A DNA stretch of 64,000 nucleotides from the NCBI GenBank assembly GCA_905221605.1, contig CAJNDS010002580.1, positions 187,001 through 251,000 of the forward strand, in the 5' to 3' direction. Shown piece after piece: positions 44,760 to 55,492 of this stretch (positions within the stretch are counted from its first letter, which is position 1; each line of letters starts with the position of its first letter). Origin of the DNA: Symbiodinium natans. Taxonomy: Eukaryota > Sar > Dinophyceae > Suessiales > Symbiodiniaceae. A model generated the notes under the pieces. The model did no database searches, was not told where the DNA came from, and saw only the letters and a list, made by a program, of their open reading frames with translations. The translations under genes and the position numbers were made by a program.

Positions 44760-45493
44760 GTGAGGAGCCTGGCGTTGACAAAAGCCTGTGCTTCATGAGC
44801 TCTCTCCAAGCTGAAAAATTAAGGAAGCATGAAGAGGGCCCTCAACTTGTGCAGCAATCACTTTGGGCCAAGGATCCTCATCGCAGTTCCTAGCTTCAAA
44901 CTGTAAATTTGGACCTGAGAAGCTTGGAAGCTTACTGAATCTACGTCATTCTATGTTCAGGGCGAACGCCAAGCTTCATCAAAACGCTCCTCAGTGGGCC
45001 ACAAGTCCACCTGGCTTTCGTAACTGTACTCAGAATACATGCGTTCAGGGAAGAAGTAGTCACGGGAAAGAAACATAAAATTGATAGATGGTGCAACCCC
45101 CAGCAGCAACAATAAAAGAGCAGCAACACGTGGCCAGGACTTTGACAAGGACAACGCCGGTACCTGGAGCTGGTCCTTTCGGCTGCTGTTCAGGTTTTTT
45201 TTTTTCTTTTTTTCCGGTTCTCCAAATCAGGCTCCTGTTTGGGTCCCCCTTGGGGATACCCCAAGTGCAAGGGGTATGGCGGGAGTTTGGAAGGGTTTGA
45301 GTGAAGCGGGCGCCCAAAGTCTGAGTCTAAACGTGAAGGAAATCAATAGTGGCTTTCTTGGCCTCGGAAAGGTGTGCATACATGCTGCTACCCTACTAAG
45401 GCCCTACTACGCAAGAATCTGCTAGTCAGGGCTGTCTTTTCCTGCCGGCTTGTGCCTTCAAGTGAACCTTTGAATACCTTTGACCTCTGCCAG
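44760..45493. other. Mostly unassigned; may hold further EF-hand exons
   Basis: Apart from the minus-strand candidate at 44957-45154, I see no supported coding frame. A T-rich run lies at 45196-45212. Confidence 0.35.
44957..45154 (-). CDS. Possible minus-strand exon with signal/anchor-like start
   Basis: On the minus strand one frame reads PRVAALLLLLLGVAPSINFM, then FLSRDYFFPERMYSEYSYES and QVDLWPTEERFDEAWRSP before a stop. The composition (aromatic and acidic residues after a hydrophobic core) is convincingly protein-like and not low-complexity. There is no ATG at the start of the hydrophobic part in this frame (the first codon is TTG), so this would be an internal exon or a frame entered by splicing. 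It would be the only well-formed minus-strand gene piece in the window. No family recognised. Confidence 0.35.
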   Translation of the reverse strand: MSLSKSWPRVAALLLLLLGVAPSINFMFLSRDYFFPERMYSEYSYESQVDLWPTEERFDEAWRSP

Positions 45494-45701
45494 GCACGAC
45501 GTGCGGGTGCTGAGCGGCGAGGGCTGGCCCGTCGGCGTCTCGGATCTAAGGGAAGAGAGCTGGAAAATGCTGGGAGCCTGAGGGTCTTGATCATCTTGAT
45601 GCCCAGTAGCTGCAAGTTTGGAAAAGCCACGCTTCGAAAAAGTTGTGCTAAAGGCCATGCGACGCCGCTTGCAGCGCTTGCGCGTGCGAGGAGGCATGTA
45701 G
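45494..45701 (+). CDS. Gene fragment, basic helix at C-terminus
   Basis: Exon 45494-45568 reads HDVRVLSGEGWPVGVSDLRE and ESWK. Across a 48-nt GC-AG intron (45569-45616, phase 2) it joins ILEKPRFEKVVLKAMRRRLQ and RLRVRGGM, ending at TAG 45699-45701. The spliced text is continuous and far more protein-like than either unspliced frame. A short Arg/Gln-rich frame at about 46053-46104 (QRHNRAQRQKEQTLGE) could be a later exon if a GT donor at 45698 is used. The 5' exons are missing and no family is recognised. Confidence 0.45.
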
Positions 45702-46301
45702 AGTCTGCAGAGACAGGTTGGATGGATCTTTTGCGCTGTGTTTTCAGAATCCCACCTCATCCTCATCTTTAAGCCCTAAGCTTTCTAAAAAGCCCTTAAG
45801 GGTATTCGTGAAGGCTCCAGGCCTTCTGTCTCAAGGACTTTAGGGAGTTGAGGGTTGGACACCTTGGTGGTGCACGCTGGCTTCTGTGCGAGCATCTGAG
45901 GCTCATGTCTTGTAGACGTCTATTCGCGAACGCATATTCCGCCAGAGGAAGTCCCCACCCAGGAGCCCTAAGGTTCGGCCCGAGAGAGGCTCTCTCCAAG
46001 GGGTGCCCAGTGATGGCCCGTAGGGAGGCGCAAGCTATCGCTCTCGGCAGGCCAGCGGCACAACCGGGCTCAGCGGCAGAAGGAGCAGACGCTTGGCGAA
46101 AGTAGGGCTCTTGGCTGAGAGCAGAGCAAGAGACATCAGAGTCAAAGAGACGTGAAAGATGGTTAGATGGTTGTCGTCTCATGTCTTGTCAGTTTCTGGT
46201 CAAGAGGTGCGGCATCGGCTTGGTCAAAGGTCCCGGGCCCAAAGTATCAAAGTATTCGCCCTTTGTCCAACTGAGCGTTCACAGATTGCAATAGATTGCA
46301 G

Positions 46302-46571
46302 GTGTCTGGTGCTGGAGCTGCAGTTGCGGCATTGAAAGAGGTGGAGGCAGTTCGAGACTTGGAGGCAACAGACTTGGGCACGCTGCTCTGGTAGTACCAT
46401 TGCGCCCATTCCGTGCTCTTCTTGCTAGGAGCAACTGAGACTTGTTGAAGCCCTTAGAGGCCGTATGTGACTCTTGGCAGGAAGAGGTCCAACTGGATTT
46501 CCATCCGCTTCGTATCCAAAACATCTCCATTGGGCAGGACTGAGATCCGGCTGACGCGCGTTCCGGGCTAA
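46302..46571 (+). CDS. Two-exon C-terminal gene fragment
   Basis: After a GATTGCAG acceptor, exon 46302-46390 reads VSGAGAAVAALKEVEAVRDL and EATDLGTLL. A GT donor at 46391 and AG at 46480 join it in phase 2 to KRSNWISIRFVSKTSPLGRT and EIRLTRVPG, with TAA 46569-46571. The alternative phase-0 reading of exon 2 (EEVQLDFHPLRIQNISIGQ) is also protein-like, so the junction is not settled. It may belong to the same gene as 45494-45701. Function unknown. Confidence 0.4.
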
Positions 46572-47049
46572 GGAATATAATATGCTAGTTCGTCGATGGG
46601 AGATTGATGGAGCCAGGAGCCAATGTCGCTCATGGTGGCTTAAAGTTCTCGTAAACATCCACCGCTGGCTGTTCATCCCGTGTCGCAGGAAGCATGGACC
46701 TTTGCTCCTGCGATCGACCTGCGTGTGATCCGCCTGGCGCTTGCCCCAAATCGGCATGAGCTGCGCAAAGTCTTTCAGTCGCAAAGGCGGCGACCCGCGC
46801 CGTGGGCGGGCAGCACCCAATGAGGTCAACCAGGCGGTTTTCGAGGGGCTTGATCCCCAGGCACCGAAACAGCACTAATTAAAACTTACTGAAACCTTAT
46901 CTTTTAGTTTGTTTCTGTTCTGACAGTCACGACGTGCATTGTCGCTGGTCGCTGCAGCTTTTGTTCGCTGACGGTCTCCAGGCTCCCTGGTCCCCTGGTC
47001 CAAACATAATCGGGCCGTCAAGGGACGCTACGTATTTTCCTTCAAAACC
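46572..47049. other. Intergenic, no gene recognised
   Basis: No supported coding frame before the degenerate repeat block. Confidence 0.4.
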
Positions 47050-48030
47050 TATATGAATCCTTTCGAGCATTGTGTTTGCAAGTGAAGGCGGGGGTTGCCC
47101 CCCCCCCCCCCCACCCCCACCCCAACCCCCCCCCCTGCTTTCAAGTTAAGCTTGCTTCGAGAAATGTCGTGCCATCAAACAACACGCCCTCAAGACCATA
47201 TGAATACATCATACGAGCCTTGTGTTGCAATTGGGGGGCCTGTCAAGCCGAGCAAGCTTGCTCCAAAGAAAGTCGTGCCATCAGTTGCTTCAAACACGAT
47301 TGGGTCTTCCAAAGCCATCATACGAGCATTGAGTTTGCAAATCGGCCGTTTAAGCGGTGCAAAACTTGTTTTCATTATTGTCGTGCCATCACAGAACACT
47401 CCTTCAAGACCCACAGAAATCGTTTAAATAAACTTCATACGAGCAGTGATTTTGCAAATGAGGGGCCCGCTCTTCTAAGCCGTGCACGCTTGTCTCAAAG
47501 AATGTCGTGCCATCAACGGAAATTCCTTTACCCCATGCGACTGCCAGCAGTGGGTTTGCAAATGAGGCGGCCCTTGTTGCTGCTCTGTAAGACCGCGCAA
47601 ACTTGCTTCAGAGTATATCGTGCCATCAGAGGGAGCTCCTTCGAAAGCCGTTCGAACCCCGTAGGTCATAAGAGCATTGTGTTTGCAAACGGGTGCGCCC
47701 CTTCCAATCCTATCATTGCGAGCTTGGGGGGTTAAAAACCCGCGTGCAAACTTTTCTGCTCAATAAAACGCTCCGACGGGAACAGTGGAAGGTGTCAAAA
47801 CCACGCAAAAAGTGCAAAGCACCTTTTGAATCACTGGAAACATCTCTACAAAATGCACAAACATAATAACAAGTATCAATGATGAAGGTAGCAGTTCTAA
47901 CCAACATTTCAACTATAGAATTTAGGGTCTACGGCATAGGCCATGAAGAGGAACTGCTTCAAGAAACATGCGGGCCTTTGGCAAAACTGCTATATGAGCA
48001 TTATGTTTGCAAATGGGGAGGGGGGTTCTC
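47050..48030. repeat. Degenerate ~106-124-bp tandem repeat
   Basis: Two words alternate: an ACGAGCATTGTGTTTGCAAAT-like word (near 47070, 47213, 47322, 47440, 47550, 47670 and 47996) and GTCGTGCCATCA (near 47166, 47272, 47380, 47504 and 47618). Spacing is 106-124 bp in the main block, with an eroded copy further right. A run of C and CCCCCAACCCC text sits at 47099-47135. Copies differ at many sites, so the array is old, in contrast to the 235-bp satellite at 8.9 kb. Frames through it are not genes. Confidence 0.8.
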
Positions 48031-48323
48031 TGCCTGTGGAATTGGAGGTTTTCCTGCTCGCAATGCACGGAAGCAATGGTTTTCCTTTGAAATTGCAGAG
48101 GCTGCACCCCCCCCCCCCCCCCGCAACAAACAAAGACAGGGAGCAAGCAAGAAGGATCAAACAGAACTCCAGCCGCCAGCCTTTGACTGCTTTCACGTTT
48201 GTGGGGTCTGTGGTTGTGGTTTACGCACGCGTAGCCAAACCGCTTGCTTGTCACAAAGGCCGTTTGTGGCACGAATTGTGTCCGGTGCACCTCGTGGCAC
48301 CACACAGGCCATGGCGGCTGCAC

Positions 48324-48369
48324 GCGTTGGTCTTGGCTGGTCGATAGCGTTGGTCTTGGCTGGTCGATA
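48324..48369. repeat. Perfect 23-bp direct duplication
   Basis: The 23-nt unit beginning GCGTTGGTCTTGGCTGG occurs twice head to tail (48324-48346 and 48347-48369). Confidence 0.95.
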
Positions 48370-48464
48370 ATGAGTTGGCGGGTTTGTTATTGTCTCTTCA
48401 GACAGAGCTCTTAATGTTTCTCGAAAGCATCAAGTATGCCTAGCTTCTGCTAAACATGGAAGTT

Positions 48465-49135
48465 TCGTTTGACTGCTGCAACGCCCTGGCTGCCTCAGGA
48501 TCCGACGTGGTCAGAGTCACTGCAATTGTCCTTCATGAAAGCGTTCCAGCCTCGGTTGTGTCAGTTGTGTCTTTCCCTCCGGGAAAGACGCGCTGAAGTC
48601 TTGCAGCGTGTCCTGAGAGGGATGGTTTCCTTCGAGCGCTGCCTGTACTCGTAAGTTCGGAGAAGCTGGGAACCAGCGAGGTATATTCTACATAGCCATG
48701 ATTCGCCGTGCCCGAGCTTCCCTGGCTCTCCAGACAGCTGAAGTCAGTCTCAGTCTATTTCGCCATGAGTGCTTTTCACACTGGTAGCAAGATTCAGCAA
48801 AACAAGTCAGCGAAGGCGTGTTTTGATTGTCCAAACAGCCGGCCCGCGCCATGCCCGTGTCGTCGCATGGATTCTGTATTGGTGGGCTCTCCACATGCGG
48901 CTACAATGCCCAGTGCGCGTTCCCATCAAGGTGTGGGATGTGTGGGCCGCGAGGGCACAAGGTTGTCTTGGAGATTTTGGGTTCTGGAGAGTTTGGAGCT
49001 TCAGGGTTGCCGTGGTTGCCGTTGTCCAAAAACACAACACTAAACCAAAGTGGTGAAGATCTGCGAACTGTGGTGAAGATGCTCCCTGTGGCAGGCCGGT
49101 TTGTTGCAGTGGGCCTGAGCAGTGCAGCTCTTCAG
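48465..49135 (+). other. Possible WD-like exons of an unidentified gene
   Basis: 48466-48520 reads FDCCNALAASGSDVVRVTAI in one + frame. 48936-48956 reads VPIKVWDVWAA. 49068-49136 reads VKMLPVAGRFVAVGLSSAAL. Each resembles part of a beta-propeller blade, but I could not connect them in phase. They precede the large gene at 49220 and might be its 5' exons or a separate gene. Confidence 0.3.
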
Positions 49136-49219
49136 CACAACAGGACCTTCGTTGCTTCCTTTGAGGCAGCGAGCCTTGACTGCTCCGATCAGCCGAGAAG
49201 CACATTCTCATGTCGGCGG

Positions 49220-52200
49220 ATGTCAGCACACGTCCAGCAGATGACGCCTATGGATGTCGAGCAGATAAGCTCAAGACTAGCAGCCGTGAGACGAAACCAT
49301 CTTCAGTTTTTGTCTGGCGAAGCCCCTTCGGAGCCTGAGGCCGAGCCGGTGAAGGTCAGACACAATGCTCGTCCTGCTCGTCCCGCCGCGTCGAGTGGCG
49401 AAAGCTCGGAACTCTCTGAACTCAGAAGCAGGTCACAGCGGATGGCCCAGAAGAGATTCTACGACATTGACACGGGCAAGCTGGACGCGCAGAGTGTGTT
49501 TGAGAAGGTTGCTGGAGCCCCGGACAGGGTGAACACAAAGCTGACTTTCTTCCGTGACCGTCTCGAACTTGTCCTCCCTGCGATTGAAGAAAGGTTCGTA
49601 GTCAGGGATGAGAAGCGGGATTGCGAAATGCTGGATCTCCCACGTTTGAGAAGTGGCGCCAAACAATCAGCAAGGACGCCTCGGAAAAATGTCCAGCCCA
49701 TCTCGAACAGTGGAAGTTTCAAAGATCTGCTGAGTTCGGGGGATGAAGCCCCTTTGCACCCAGACGAGATGGAGGATCAAGGTTCGCAAGACAGCCCCCA
49801 CAGACAAGCGGACCTTACCTTGGCGGAGCCTCGAACGCTGCAGCATGTCATGTCCATGGATTCAGTGAATACCCGTCCTTCGGAGCACAGCAGCATGGAG
49901 ACTGGGGAGCAGAGGTCCCTAAGAATCGTGCGAGCTGCACGTGTTCGTGATGAGCGCATTCAGCTTGCACAGCAGGTAGTGCGGAGCAAGGAGTTGGAGT
50001 GGCGCCTGCATCATTTGAAGTCGTTCCAGGTCAAAGAGCAGCGCAAGGACTGGTGGGGAATGGTTGGGGCTGGTTCAGTTGAAACTCACAGACCCCATAA
50101 GAAATAGATGCTCAAGCTATTCAAGTTGAGCCCAGTCGCTGTCAGGAGCTCCAGAATCAGGCGTCCAGGCAGCGCACCTTGCTGGAGTGGATGGCCGCAG
50201 CCATGGTGGCTCAGCATCTCCTCAAGGCCGTGAAGATTGACCGCGAGCGAAGGAGGGCCTTGCTTTCACCCCAGGGTGAGAGCAGCAAGGCGCAGCTGGC
50301 GACCAAGTCCAAAGCACACTGGCTCCGTGCGAAGCGGATTGTGAACAGTAGCGTGACCGAGAAGGGCAACTTGCAAGAAATCTTCCACTCGCGAGCCCAA
50401 CGCAGCAAAGCAGCATGGGAACGGTGGGATCACTTGCTGCGCATCATGAAGTTCTTGGCCAAGTTGAAATACCGTAGCAACCTGACCCGGAGTGCCACTG
50501 CCATCAAGCAGTTCCTGGAAAGTGCCTGGCGCGGCATGCGCTTCCGTGCTCGGGTCGGCGCCTACCTCTCCAACGTTCGGGCTTTGCCCCTCGGCCTCGG
50601 AGAGCAGAGAGAAACTCAGAGAGGAGAGGCCCAGAGGCCCCCAAATTTGGAATTCACTGAGTTGAGTGTACTTTTGGTGTAGCTTCGGTGTTTTGCTTTT
50701 GATGTTTAGTATTTGTAGTAGTCCTTGGCTGAGGCAGCGCGCAATGCGCGCGGCCATCAAGTTCCGCGTGCAGGTCCGCAGCTTCATCTATCTGCCGACA
50801 CTGTGGGAGGTCGAGACGCAGCTGCTAGGAGTGCTGCCAAAGCCTTGCCAAACTCAACCGTGTAATGCTGACAGCATTTACCATCAGTTGATGTAGGGTT
50901 TTCAGGATGTTCGGCTGTAACGTGTTCGGTCTTAGGATGTTATAGGGAGTTAGGTCCCTCCCCCGTGGTGTGGCTGTGGGGCGCTTTTAGGGGTTAGGAT
51001 TAACTTCTGGTTTACGACTTGGGTTTTTGGGTTTTAGAGCTTCGGGTCTCAGGACGTTTTCCCTGCCCCGCCCTCCCACCCCGCAGACGCCAGACCATGT
51101 AGGGCCGTTGTATGTCATGATCCGTCATTGCCAGAGCCGTTAGAGATGATCGGAGGAACCTGGTCTGCCAGATTTTCAGTGTTGTGCATCCTTTCATGCC
51201 GGAATCGGCAGGAGAGAAGCTCATGGCGCACTTGCCCAAGGGGTACACAAAGCAGCGCATCCAAACGCACCGTCAGACTTGGGTGCCTTGGTTTCCCAAC
51301 CTGTTCTGATGTTTGTCCTTTAGAATGTGCCCTGTGCAGAAGAAGCAGCCCTGGGCTAAAAACCCCAGATAATCCCAACACAATCCCTGTGTATATATAT
51401 ATATATGTATATGAAACGAAAGCATGTCAACGGCGGGGTTTAAGTTAATCGCAGGGAGGGCGCTTTCTGATCAACTTACAGGACCTCGAGGGCCGCATCC
51501 GCCTGCTGCAAGAGGCGGCGAAGGAGCGCAGGATCCCGGGCCTAGGACTGCGTCTGCTTTGGGCATAGTGTGGAGCCATGTCTCGCTTCATCAGTGCGTG
51601 GCTTTCCCTGGGGCTTCTTGGAGGACGCAAAGGGTACATGGTCGAAAAGCGGAAGGCCACACTGAACAAGTCCGCGCATGCCTGAGACATTTGGTGCGCA
51701 AGAGTGATGCGGTCTGTTCTGCATGAAAGATGCATTCGCAATTCACCTGTGGCTGTGGCAAAAGGTGACGCCAAGAGCCACTCGTGGTGGCATGCGCCGA
51801 CGAAACGCGGCTATTCGCGCTACAGATCGGCGCCTCGATTTGTCAGCTTTTCTTGTGCCACACTACTTTGCTTATTTTGCACGCCGTCTTGAGAGTTGCC
51901 GGGCAACTGCTTGCGTAGTACCAAAGCCAACCAACCCAGACCCTAAACCACGGAGTCCGCTGTGTCTGTGTCTGTGTCTGTGTCTCTGTTGTCTGTGTCT
52001 CTGTTGTCTGTGTCTCTGCTGTTGTCTGTGTCTCTGTTGTCTGTGTCTCTGTTGTCTGTGTCTGTGTTGTCTGTGTCTGTGTTGTCTCTGTCTGTGTTGT
52101 CTCTGTATGTGTTGTCTCTGTCTGTGTTGTCTCTGTCTGTGTTGTCTCTGTCTGTGTTGTCTCTGTCTGTGTTGTCTCTGTCTGTGTTGTCTCTGTCTGT

Positions 52201-52289
52201 GTTGTCTCTGTCTGTGTTGTCTCTGTCTGTGTTGTGTCTGTCTGTGTTGTCTCTGTCTGTGTCTCTGTCTCTGTCTGTGTCTCTGTCTG

Positions 52290-52320
<31 letters not shown>

Positions 52321-53921
52321 GTGTCTGTGTCTGTGTCGTGCATGTGTCTGTGTCTCTCTGTGTGTGTGTGTGTGTTTGCTGGTTCTCAGGCCCGAGCGTT
52401 TGGTTGTCTTCTCTGAGCTGGGCGAGGCAAGCCCGGGTGCAGGCAGTAAACACGAAGTCCTCACAACCAGGCTCTTCGCATTTTGTCATGTTGGAGGAGT
52501 GGAGGTCTGAGTGTTGGCAACTTCGGATGCTCTGAGCGCGCCGCCCACCCCCAGCCCTCACCAAGCCCCCTCCCTCCTCCCGCACCTCCCTCCTCCCGCC
52601 CCCACCTCCCGCCTCCCCCTCCCACACCACCCCTGCCCCCACGCCCCGCCAACTCCCCTGTGCCTTGGACGCTGAACGTCTATTCGCTCGTCGTTTCCAA
52701 TAGCGCTTCAAGTGTGCTATCGGATGAATGGAATTTTGATGGGAGGGTGTGGGGAGGCGCTCCGCGCCCTCCGCGCCCTCCCCCCCCTCCGCGACCTCCA
52801 TGCCCTCCGCGCCCTCTGCGCGCTCCGCACCCTCAGCCTGCCCTCACACTCCGCACCCTCCGCGTGCCCTCAGAGATCTTGGCACCCTCATTCTGCATGC
52901 GTGTTGCGTCTACTCTGCGGGTGTTTCCTTTAAAACGAATCTGTTTAGAAGGCATGCACGCGCAGCATAGCCTCTAAGCACCCACCTGCCGCCCCCCTTC
53001 CCCGCCTCCCCTCCCCACCCCCCGCCCCTCCCCGCCCTCCCCCATGCCGGTGGTGTGGATTTGGCCCCCTGCCCTTCCCTGACGCACTTTCACAATCCAC
53101 TGGACCCTGTTGCTCAGGCAATCCCCACCACTTCGGCTGAGCGGAAGCAGCAGCAGGCAAGCTAAGAAGGGGCCTTGAGCATTAATTACTCTGCGTCCTT
53201 GTCAGGGTCCCAATGGTCAGTCAGTCATGGTCTGAAGTTTGACAAAAAAGCTGTTGGCTGCTTGGAGAGGCACTGATGATTGCGAACAATGTGCTGGCGG
53301 CTTTGACATGAAAAGCTCGGGCTAACTGATTGCCAGTGCTTTGAGACCAAAGGCCTTGCTTTCGAGATATGATAAAGATACAGCAAGCTACCTTAGCAAA
53401 ACGAGTGGACGACTGTCGAAGACGACTGGCGAATCAAGCGAACATGGCTTCGTGCAGCTTCTCTGCTAAGAGTGCTTGGTGCTCAGGACCACTACCGTCT
53501 CGATGTGGAGACGCGCCAGAACATCGTGCACACTCTTTTCATTCAGAGCCTGCACCGCTGGAAAGAAACTTACCGGGCGTATTTGGTGGAGTGCAAGAGA
53601 GTTAACAAAGTGTGGCAACTCGGCAGCATGCGGCTGTGTCATACTTTTTTCGTACTTGGGACCTTAAAAGGTTCGGACCTTAAAGGCCCGTGCAAGATGA
53701 AGAGACTGAGGCAGCAGTGGCGGCTCGAAATACAAGCTCTAGGGCCCCACAGGAAGGAGCACTGGCCAAAGCCCCCTCCATTCCCACAGCCTCCATCCGA
53801 GATGTATAATGTCGACGCGAAGAAGTTGAGAAGCATGATTATCTCGGCTCTCGCTCAATCTCCGCTGGGTCGTAGCCTATTCGCCCGCGACATCAGGCGA
53901 GTGTCGAACCCGAATTCCTAG
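49220..53921 (+). CDS. Large basic helical protein, eight exons, about 696 aa
   Basis: Exons are 49220-about 50062, 50146-50585, 50734-50823, 51135-51282, 51482-51539, 51730-51902, 53487-53600 and 53697-53921, with stop TAG 53919-53921. From exon 2 onward all phases fit (the seven exons total 1248 nt). Donors are GT or GC (intron 1), GC, GC, GT, GC, GC and GT. The protein starts [20 protein letters not shown] and has a Ser/charged middle. It then carries long basic amphipathic helices: [132 protein letters not shown] and [20 protein letters not shown]. Regular Trp/Arg/Leu helices suggest IQ-like or SFI1-like binding of calmodulin/centrin proteins, but that is only a resemblance. I know no matching family. 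The ATG at 49220 is the best start seen; the 3' end of exon 1 could be 50062 or 50068. Confidence 0.75.
51959..52373. repeat. TGTCTC/TGTGTC microsatellite in an intron
   Basis: About 415 nt of TGTGTCTG, TTGTCTCTGTC and TCTCTGTC units. A central block of about ten near-perfect 18-nt TGTGTTGTCTCTGTC.. units lies at 52085-52255. It lies in the 1.58-kb intron 51903-53486. Long Cys/Leu, Ser/Val or Asp/Thr frames on both strands are artefacts of the repeat. Confidence 0.95.
52540..53060. repeat. C-rich intronic stretch with CCGCGCCCTC units
   Basis: Cytosine-rich low-complexity DNA inside the same intron. It includes about eight CCTCCGCGCCCTC-type units (52765-52865) and CCTCCC runs on either side. 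Pro/Ser/Arg-rich frames here are not supported as coding. Confidence 0.7.
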
Positions 53922-54819
53922 CATCTTCTGGCTTGTGCATTGTTAATGTCGTTGCCTTGCTGAAAGGTGTACAGTCAGCAAGGTTCTGAGCAAGTCCACT
54001 GTCCTGAACAGCGGGATGGGACGAATCGGCCAGTATCTGGCCAAAACGAGGCACCGTTCGACACGGCGCCGATTGGCTTTCTGTAGCCGGCCTTTGGCCC
54101 TGTACCATTTCGATTCTTGGTGACTCTCCAAGAGTTGCTCCATGTTGCTTTACATAGCCAGAGGCTTTGACAAAACTCTACCAGTTCCCCACTGGAGTGG
54201 AGCCGCCCATTTGCAACAGTCAACTTTTTGGGCAGGTCTGCCATGTGCTGCTGCAAGCTGTGTGTGAGGAAAGGGCTCTACATCCACGTGGTTCTTTCGG
54301 ACAACCGCTTCGGGGTGGGTCTGGGCCCACTGGCAGAGTTGGTCGTCAGCCTTGGGGAGGCTGGGCAAGTCGGTTGTCACGTGGCGGCATGGTGCCATGT
54401 AAAACTGCTGGACTGACCAAGCCAAACACAGAGCTCAACATAGCTCAACCGAGATTTGACAACTTAAGCCACATGGCAGACGAGTCGGGAACGCCCAACT
54501 GGCCACTACCGTCCATATCTGCATGCTCTTCCTCGAGCGGGCTGAGCTCGAAAGCAACATGAAACAAAGTGGCACCGAATTGAGTAAATTGGACCGCTTG
54601 TCTGATACAGGAGGTACTTTGTTTTTTTCCTTTGTTCCTCTGCTGACATCAATGTAGGCACCTGCTGCAGGTGCTGGACATGATGCGTTCTCCCAGCGTG
54701 AGCCGAGAGCTTACGGCTTCTGGTCGACACCGCGCGGCATTGACGCTGACACTACATTGCATTGCTGTCTTGCACCCCATGTTGGCACCGCACGTCACTA
54801 AGACAGCCCCGGCTTGCTA
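53922..54819. other. Intergenic, no gene recognised
   Basis: Short frames on both strands only. It ends at the pyrimidine-rich tract before the DUF4326 gene. Confidence 0.4.
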
Positions 54820-54842
54820 TTTTTTGCTCTTTCGTTCCGCAG
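54820..54842 (+). promoter_or_regulatory. Candidate spliced-leader acceptor before the DUF4326 gene
   Basis: A pyrimidine-rich tract (TTTTTTGCTCTTTCGTTCCGC) ends in CAG with AG at 54841-54842, 17 nt upstream of the ATG at 54860. In dinoflagellates nuclear mRNAs receive the spliced leader at such acceptors, so this is the likely 5' end of the transcript body. Confidence 0.5.
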
Positions 54843-54859
54843 GCCTTTCGTGCTCAAGG

Positions 54860-55492
54860 ATGAAGCGGCCTAGCGCTGCAGTGCAGGTACCACTGGCCAC
54901 AGGGAGCTCTGGAGACCCCAAAAGCAGAAAGAAGTCGGAGGGCTCAGAACAAGCAGTCGCAGTCTCCGTCAAGGTCGCAGAGTTGCGGTCTTCTGGATAT
55001 GCCGATCTCGAAGCGTGGCTTCAAGACTCCCAGAATTTGTACGTGGGCCGGCGTGGAAGGATCTTCATTCATACCGATGGAAGAAAGCGGATCTTTCATT
55101 ATGCCGGGTCGAAATGGCACAATCCGTATGCTGTGGGGAAATCGCTCTCGCGCCAAGAGGCCTGCTCAAAGTACAGATCTGCTCTAATTGGCGGCACGCT
55201 GAAAGACCCGAAGGACTGCTGCTTTGTTCACTAGCGGCTAGCGCGTCACGTTGGCGTCAACTGTACTGTGTTATGCTGTGATGCAATCTTGTGCAACGTG
55301 ATCTGAAGCACCAGAAGCAAAGCTTCGGTAACATTTGGCAACATTCGGCAATGTTTTGATGCTCCCCGAGCCCAGGACGGAGTGCCGCTGTACCTGAAGT
55401 TGTCCGAGCTCAAGGGTTGCCGGCTGGGATGCTGGTGCAAGCCGCAAGCTTGCCATGCTGACATCCTGGCCGAGCTGGCCAACTCCACCTGA
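54860..55492 (+). CDS. DUF4326 domain protein
   Basis: ATG 54860 begins MKRPSAAVQVPLATGSSGDP, a basic/Ser-rich N-terminal tail. The domain starts at about residue 60: NLYVGRRGRIFIHTDGRKRI, FHYAGSKWHNPYAVGKSLSR and QEACSKYRSAL. It is completed by an exon at about 55376-55492 reading DGVPLYLKLSELKGCRLGCW, then CKPQACHADILAELANST, stop TGA 55490-55492. The elements YVGR, GSKW.NP, G.SR.EA..KYR and L.G..LGCWCKP..CH.D.L.EL are those of DUF4326, a small domain of unknown function that I recall as abundant in dinoflagellates and also found in phage and bacteria. About 148 aa in total. The intron donor is near 55180-55190 (a GC within ATTGGCGGC is the best guess) and the acceptor at 55371 or 55375. 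If left unspliced the frame ends early at 55234 without the CWC half. Confidence 0.8.

Noticed and set aside
51723-52801. Long Cys/Leu, Ser/Val and Asp/Arg/Gln ORFs on both strands
   Set aside because: Produced by the TGTCTC microsatellite; only the first part of the + frame (51730-51902) is accepted as an exon.
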